From contig JAIWOG010000041.1 in assembly GCA_020217035.1 (NCBI GenBank), forward strand, positions 1-10,000: a stretch of 10,000 bases of DNA, given 5' to 3'. The position numbers and the translations under genes were made by a program. The notes under the pieces were generated by a model. It had not been told where the DNA came from. It searched no databases and saw nothing but the letters and a program-made list of their open reading frames with translations. The stretch is from Magnetospirillum sp. (lineage in GTDB: Bacteria; Pseudomonadota; Alphaproteobacteria; Rhodospirillales; Magnetospirillaceae). Numbering within the stretch: the first letter of the stretch is position 1; each line of letters starts with the position of its first letter. This document shows positions 5,902 to 10,000 of this stretch, in pieces.

Positions 5902-6924
5902 ATGAAATCGTTGAAGGCATTCACCGTCGCCGCTGCGCTGGCTGTCGCGGCCTCTCCTGCCTATGCCGGTCCGACTTTCGACGCCGTCAAGGCCAAGGGC
6001 TTCGTCCAGTGCGGCGTCAACCTGGGTCTTTATGGTTTCTCCGCTCCCGACGACAAGGGCAACTGGAGCGGCCTGGACGTCGATGCCTGTCGCGCCGTCG
6101 CCGCCGCCGTGTTCGGCGATTCCACCAAGGTTAAGTATTCGCCGCTGTCGGCCCAGCAACGTCTGCCGGCCCTGCAATCGGGCGAAATCGACCTTCTGGC
6201 CCGCAACACCACCTGGACCCTGTCGCGCGACACCGCCAACGGCCTGAACTTCACCGTCACCAACTACTATGACGGCCAGGGCTTCATGGTGCCCACCAAG
6301 CTGGGGGTGAAATCGGCCAAGGAACTGAACGGTGCCACCGTCTGCGTGCTGCCGGGCACCACCACCGAACAGAACCTGGCCGACTGGTTCCGCGCCAACA
6401 AGCTGACCTACAAGCCGGTGGTCATCGAAAAGAACGAGGAACTGGCCGCCGCCTTCATCGCCGGCCGCTGCGACGTCTACACCTCGGACGCCTCGCAATT
6501 GGCCGCCATCCGCGCCAACGAAATGCCCAACCCGGCCGATTACGCCATCCTGCCGGAACTGATCTCGAAGGAACCGCTGGGCGTGGCCGTGCGTCATGGC
6601 GACGACCAGTGGATGGACGTGGTGCGCTGGTCCATCCTGGCGATGATCGCCGCCGAGGAAAAGGGCGTGACCATGGGCAACGTCGACCAGATGGCCGCTT
6701 CCTCGCCCGATCCGGAAGTCAAGCGCCTGCTGGGTGTCACCGCCGGCAACGGCAAGGCCCTGGGCCTGGACGAAGCCTGGGCCAAGAACATCATCAAGCA
6801 AGTGGGCAATTACGGCGAAAGCTTTGAACGCAACGTCGGCCAAGGGTCCAAGCTGAAGATCGCCCGTGGTCAGAACGCCCTTTATACCCAGGGCGGCCTG
6901 ATGTACGCCCCGCCGTTCAAGTAA
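5902..6924 (+). CDS. aapJ: General L-amino-acid ABC transporter, substrate-binding protein
   Basis: This 340-residue periplasmic binding protein belongs to the Aap (general L-amino acid permease) system, which imports a broad range of L-amino acids. The signal peptide spans residues 1-22 with a clear AYA/G cleavage site. The mature part is a family-3 solute-binding protein: GLDVDACRAVAAAVFGD at 58-73, LPALQSGEIDLLARNTTWT at 88-106, then the second lobe with TVCVLPGTTTEQN and GRCDVYTSDASQL, and the C-terminal YGESFERNVG ... GGLMYAPPFK typical of AapJ. Length agrees with the family. GGGGG at 5889-5893, 8 bases before the ATG, is the only candidate ribosome-binding site. It is the first gene of a four-gene operon and would normally be its most strongly expressed product. 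Its promoter lies in the divergent region shared with the left operon. Assignment is firm. Confidence 0.95.
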   Translation: MKSLKAFTVAAALAVAASPAYAGPTFDAVKAKGFVQCGVNLGLYGFSAPDDKGNWSGLDVDACRAVAAAVFGDSTKVKYSPLSAQQRLPALQSGEIDLLARNTTWTLSRDTANGLNFTVTNYYDGQGFMVPTKLGVKSAKELNGATVCVLPGTTTEQNLADWFRANKLTYKPVVIEKNEELAAAFIAGRCDVYTSDASQLAAIRANEMPNPADYAILPELISKEPLGVAVRHGDDQWMDVVRWSILAMIAAEEKGVTMGNVDQMAASSPDPEVKRLLGVTAGNGKALGLDEAWAKNIIKQVGNYGESFERNVGQGSKLKIARGQNALYTQGGLMYAPPFK

Positions 6925-6940
6925 GGGCGGAACCGGTCGT

Positions 6941-8125
6941 ATGAGCGGGATGGGCAAGACCGCAAAGCCGACCACCCTGCGGGCGCTGGTGTACAGCGCC
7001 CGTTTCCGGGGTGTTGTGTACCAGGTGCTGGTGGTGGGCGGCGTCGTCGCCCTGGGCTGGTACCTGGTGAACAACACCCTGGCCAATCTGGCGGCACGTG
7101 GCATCGCCACCGGATTGGGATTCCTGGGTCAGGAATCGGGGTTCGACATCGGCGAAGGGATGATCCCCTATTCCGCCGCCGACACCTATGCCCGCGCTTT
7201 GCTGGTGGGCATCCTCAATACCCTGAAAGTGGCGGTGCTGGGCATCGTCCTGGCCTCGGTGATCGGGCTGGCGGTGGGGGTGGCGCGTCTGTCGCGCAAC
7301 TGGCTGATCGCCCGTCTGGCCACAATCTACGTCGAAGCCGTGCGCAACGTCCCGCTGCTTTTGCAATTGTTCGTCTGGTACGGCATCGTCACCGCGCTGC
7401 CGGTGCCGCGCCAGGCCATCGACGTCGGTCTGGGGGTGTTCCTGTCCAACCGTGGGCTGAAGATTCCGGCTCCGGTGTGGCATGAAACCTATTGGCCGGC
7501 GGTGATCGTCCTGGTCTTGGCGGCGGTCGGCCTGTTCGTGCTGCGCCGCTGGGCCATCGAGCGCATGAACCGCACCGGCCATCCCTTTCCCTGGCTGTCC
7601 ACCGGCTTGGCCGCCATGGTGGTCTTGCCCCTGCTGACGCTGATGGCCACCGGCGCTCCGGTGGAATGGAGCGTCCCCCAACTGCAAGGCTTCAACTTCC
7701 AGGGCGGCGTCGACCTTAGTCCGGAATTCGCCGCGCTGTTGGCCGGCTTGTCGGTGTACACCGCCGCCTTCATCGCCGAGATCGTGCGGTCGGGCATCCT
7801 GGCGGTGCCGCACGGCCAGACCGAGGCGGCGCTGTCCTTGGGCCTGTCGCGGGCCAAGACCTTGCGTCTGGTGGTGTTGCCCCAGGCGCTGCGCGTCATC
7901 GTGCCGCCGCTGACCAGCCAATATCTGAACCTGCTGAAGAATTCGTCGCTGGCGGTGGCCATCGGTTATCCCGATCTGGTCAGCGTCGCCAACACCGCCA
8001 TCAACCAGACCGGCCAAGCGGTCGAAGGCGTGGCGCTGACCATGGCCGTCTATCTGGTGGTGTCGTTGGCGCTGTCGCTGCTGATGAACTGGTACAACGC
8101 AAAAGTGGCGCTGGTGACCCGATGA
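6941..8125 (+). CDS. aapQ: General L-amino-acid ABC transporter permease AapQ
   Basis: This 394-residue inner-membrane permease forms the translocation channel with AapM. It shows the N-terminal helix (about 24-42), the long periplasmic segment FDIGEGMIPYSAADTYARAL leading into the conserved permease domain (LNTLKVAVLGIVLASVIGLAVG), two extra helices around 186-200 and 220-236, and the cytoplasmic EAA loop at about 280-315 (EIVRSGILAVPHGQTEAALSLGLS) that contacts the ATPase. The EAALSLGLS core is intact. The insertion between the first conserved helices and the EAA loop is normal for Aap permeases, which are longer than HisQM-type ones. Its ATG lies 16 bases after the aapJ stop with only a weak ribosome-binding sequence. 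A second ATG three codons later is an alternative start. Its stop overlaps the aapM start as ATGA. Confidence 0.95.
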   Translation: MSGMGKTAKPTTLRALVYSARFRGVVYQVLVVGGVVALGWYLVNNTLANLAARGIATGLGFLGQESGFDIGEGMIPYSAADTYARALLVGILNTLKVAVLGIVLASVIGLAVGVARLSRNWLIARLATIYVEAVRNVPLLLQLFVWYGIVTALPVPRQAIDVGLGVFLSNRGLKIPAPVWHETYWPAVIVLVLAAVGLFVLRRWAIERMNRTGHPFPWLSTGLAAMVVLPLLTLMATGAPVEWSVPQLQGFNFQGGVDLSPEFAALLAGLSVYTAAFIAEIVRSGILAVPHGQTEAALSLGLSRAKTLRLVVLPQALRVIVPPLTSQYLNLLKNSSLAVAIGYPDLVSVANTAINQTGQAVEGVALTMAVYLVVSLALSLLMNWYNAKVALVTR

Positions 8126-9264
8126 TCAAACCGGAAGACGACATCCACGCCGCGACCGCCGCCGCCGACGTCGAGGAACCGTCCTCGGCGGTGGTTCCGT
8201 CCCCCGTCCTGTGGAAACCGCTGGGCTGGGCGAAAAGCAACCTGTTCGACAGCGTCCCCAACACCGTTCTGACCCTGCTGGCCTTGTTCCTGCTGTGGGA
8301 GACGGTCCCGCCGTTGCTGAACTGGGGCCTGTTGCAGGCCACCTGGGGCGTCGCCGACGGCACCGCCGCCGCCTGCCGCGAATCCGCCGGCGCCTGTTGG
8401 GCGCTGATGGGCGAGAAGAACCGCCTGATGCTGTTCGGGGTTTATCCCTACGACCAGCATTGGCGGCCGCTGCTGGCCACCTGCATCGTTATCGCCATGC
8501 TGGCCACCAGTGCGCCCCGCCGGTTCTGGCGCCGCGAACTGGGCTATGCCTGGCTGGCCGCCATCGTGGTGGTGGCGTGGCTGATGTGGGGCGGCATCCT
8601 GGGGCTGCCCTATGTGGAAACCGGATTGTGGGGCGGGTTGCCGCTGACCCTGGGGCTGGCGCTGTTGGGCATCGTGCTGGCCTTTCCGTTGTCGATCCTG
8701 CTGGCCTTGGGGCGGCGGTCCAACCTGCCGGCGATCAAGGCCATCTGCACCGGCTATATCGAGCTGGTGCGCGGCGTGCCGCTGGTCAGCGTGTTGTTCA
8801 TGGCCTCGGTCATGTTCCCGCTGTTCCTGCCCGAAGGGGTCAGCATCGACAAGTTGCTGCGCGCCCTGGTCGGCATCACCTTGTTCACCGCCGCCTATCT
8901 GGCGGAAGCGGTGCGCGGCGGATTGCAGGCCATCCCGCGCGGCCAGGAAGAAGCCGCCGACGCGTTGGGGCTGCCTTATTGGCGCAAGATGCGCCTGATC
9001 GTGCTGCCCCAGGCGCTGCGGCTGGTGATCCCGCCCATCGTCAACCAGTTCATTTCCTGCTTCAAGGACACCTCGCTGGTGACCATCGTCGGCCTTTACG
9101 ACCTGCTGGCGGCGTCCAAGGCGGCCTTGGCCGACCCGGAATGGCGGCCCTATTTCGTCGAGGGCTACATCATCGCCGCAATCATCTACTGGGTGTTCTG
9201 TTTCTCCATGTCCCGTTACAGCCAGTGGCTCGAGCGCCAGCTCGCCACCGGCCACCGCCGTTGA
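8122..9264 (+). CDS. aapM: General L-amino-acid ABC transporter permease AapM
   Basis: This 380-residue inner-membrane permease is the partner of AapQ. After a cytoplasmic, Ala/Glu-rich N-terminus of about 45 residues come helices near 46-66, 118-130, 143-160 and 172-196. The conserved block [22 protein letters not shown] (about 212-233) follows, then the EAA loop at about 262-300 ([23 protein letters not shown]), which docks on AapP, and last helices ending [11 protein letters not shown]. All hallmark residues of the family are present. Its start overlaps the aapQ stop by 4 bases, so the two permeases are probably made in equal amounts by coupled translation. AapQ and AapM show the usual distant similarity in the permease domain, consistent with an old duplication. 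Confidence 0.95.
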   Translation: MIKPEDDIHAATAAADVEEPSSAVVPSPVLWKPLGWAKSNLFDSVPNTVLTLLALFLLWETVPPLLNWGLLQATWGVADGTAAACRESAGACWALMGEKNRLMLFGVYPYDQHWRPLLATCIVIAMLATSAPRRFWRRELGYAWLAAIVVVAWLMWGGILGLPYVETGLWGGLPLTLGLALLGIVLAFPLSILLALGRRSNLPAIKAICTGYIELVRGVPLVSVLFMASVMFPLFLPEGVSIDKLLRALVGITLFTAAYLAEAVRGGLQAIPRGQEEAADALGLPYWRKMRLIVLPQALRLVIPPIVNQFISCFKDTSLVTIVGLYDLLAASKAALADPEWRPYFVEGYIIAAIIYWVFCFSMSRYSQWLERQLATGHRR

Positions 9265-9270
9265 AGGAGG
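9264..9270 (+). promoter_or_regulatory. Strong Shine-Dalgarno for aapP
   Basis: AAGGAGG starts at the last base of the aapM stop codon and ends 4 bases before the aapP ATG at 9275. It is the best ribosome-binding site in the window and fixes that start codon. Confidence 0.8.
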
Positions 9271-9274
9271 TTTG

Positions 9275-10000
9275 ATGTCCGACGCTCCCGTGGTCGAACT
9301 GATCGACGTGCAAAAGTGGTATGGCGCCTTCCATGTGCTGAAGGATGTCAGCCTGTCGGTGAAGAAGGGCGAGAAGGTGGTGGTGTGCGGGCCGTCGGGC
9401 TCGGGCAAGTCCACCATGATCCGCTGCGTCAACCGGCTGGAAGAACACCAGGCCGGGCGCATCCTGGTCAACAACATCGAACTGGCCGACGATTTGAAGG
9501 CCATCGAGGCCATCCGCAAGGATGTCGGCATGGTGTTCCAAAGCTTCAACCTGTTCCCGCATCTGACGGTGCTGCAGAACCTGACCCTGGCGCCGACCTG
9601 GGTGAAGCATGTGCCCAAGGCGGAAGCCGAGGACCTGGCCATGCAATTGCTGGAACGCGTGCGCATTCCCGACCAGGCCAAGAAGTATCCCGGCCAGTTG
9701 TCGGGCGGCCAGCAGCAGCGCGTCGCCATCGCCCGCGCGCTGGCCATGAAGCCCAGCATCATGCTGTTCGACGAACCCACCAGCGCTTTGGACCCGGAAA
9801 TGGTCAAGGAAGTGCTGGACGTGATGATCGAACTGGCCGGCGAGGGCATGACCATGATCTGCGTCACCCACGAAATGGGCTTCGCCCGCGCGGTGGCCGA
9901 CACCATGGTGTTCATGGCCGAAGGCCGGGTGATCGAGACGGCGCCGCCGGAACAGTTCTTTTCCGACCCGAAAAGCGAACGCACCCGCCAGTTCCTGGGC
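9275..10000 (+). CDS. aapP: General L-amino-acid ABC transporter ATPase (3' end beyond window)
   Basis: This is the ATP-hydrolysing subunit of the Aap importer. The window holds 242 codons in frame, ending at ...RTRQFLG; relatives usually end within about 2-15 further residues, so only the extreme C-terminus is missing. Walker [10 protein letters not shown] is at 39-47, the Q-loop [10 protein letters not shown] at 87-96, the signature LSGGQQQR at 142-149, Walker [13 protein letters not shown] at 162-173 with catalytic Glu167, and the switch His199 in VTHEM. All catalytic residues are intact. It belongs to the polar amino-acid (HisP/GlnQ/AapP) subclass. It lies 10 bases after aapM with a strong ribosome-binding site. 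Confidence 0.95.
   Translation, partial: MSDAPVVELIDVQKWYGAFHVLKDVSLSVKKGEKVVVCGPSGSGKSTMIRCVNRLEEHQAGRILVNNIELADDLKAIEAIRKDVGMVFQSFNLFPHLTVLQNLTLAPTWVKHVPKAEAEDLAMQLLERVRIPDQAKKYPGQLSGGQQQRVAIARALAMKPSIMLFDEPTSALDPEMVKEVLDVMIELAGEGMTMICVTHEMGFARAVADTMVFMAEGRVIETAPPEQFFSDPKSERTRQFLG

Noticed and set aside
5758..7110. 450-codon minus-strand frame across the control region and aapJ
   Set aside because: It is antisense to aapJ, with no ribosome-binding site or recognisable domain, and it crosses the regulatory palindromes.
8050..9984. 644-codon open frame on the minus strand
   Set aside because: It is antisense to aapM and aapP. The segment around [15 protein letters not shown] is a well-known false protein produced from the reverse strand of ABC ATPase genes.

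Overview
The window is GC-rich, densely coding DNA from what looks like an alphaproteobacterium. A Magnetospirillum-like member of the Rhodospirillales is my guess, based on the complete aapJQMP-type operon, codon bias and overall gene style; no marker gene fixes the genus. Two operons diverge from a roughly 220-bp control region at about 5682-5901.

The left operon (5681 down to 1, minus strand, running off the window) has six genes packed with 4-bp ATGA overlaps or gaps of 1-44 bp. In transcription order they are: a small DUF2946 protein, a TonB-dependent outer-membrane receptor, a membrane-anchored periplasmic DUF4198-like protein, a NapH/CcoG-like inner-membrane polyferredoxin, a six-helix DsbD/TauE-SafE-like membrane protein, and a TonB protein cut by the window edge. 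The DUF2946 product has a signal-like helix, a CxxC motif and an RGPP motif four codons before its stop. This is the layout of CruR, the copper-responsive upstream reading frame known from Bordetella pertussis, where a RAPP arrest motif and Rho termination control a downstream TonB-dependent transporter. I therefore read the operon as a probable copper-acquisition system under post-transcriptional copper repression: the receptor and its dedicated TonB would bring metal across the outer membrane, the DUF4198-like protein would handle it in the periplasm, and the polyferredoxin and DsbD-like protein would provide reduction or inner-membrane handling. The metal and the roles of the three middle genes are inference.

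The right operon (5902 to the right edge, plus strand) is aapJ-aapQ-aapM-aapP, a general L-amino-acid ABC importer with a periplasmic binding protein, two permeases and an ATPase. The ATPase is complete except for a few C-terminal residues beyond base 10000.

The control region holds a plausible sigma70-type promoter for the left operon. A perfect GTCAAC/GTTGAC inverted repeat overlaps its -35, and a third half-site lies just upstream of it. A separate GntR/FadR-like TGGTGATACCA palindrome sits closer to aapJ. I saw no tRNA, rRNA, CRISPR array, insertion sequence or other mobile element.
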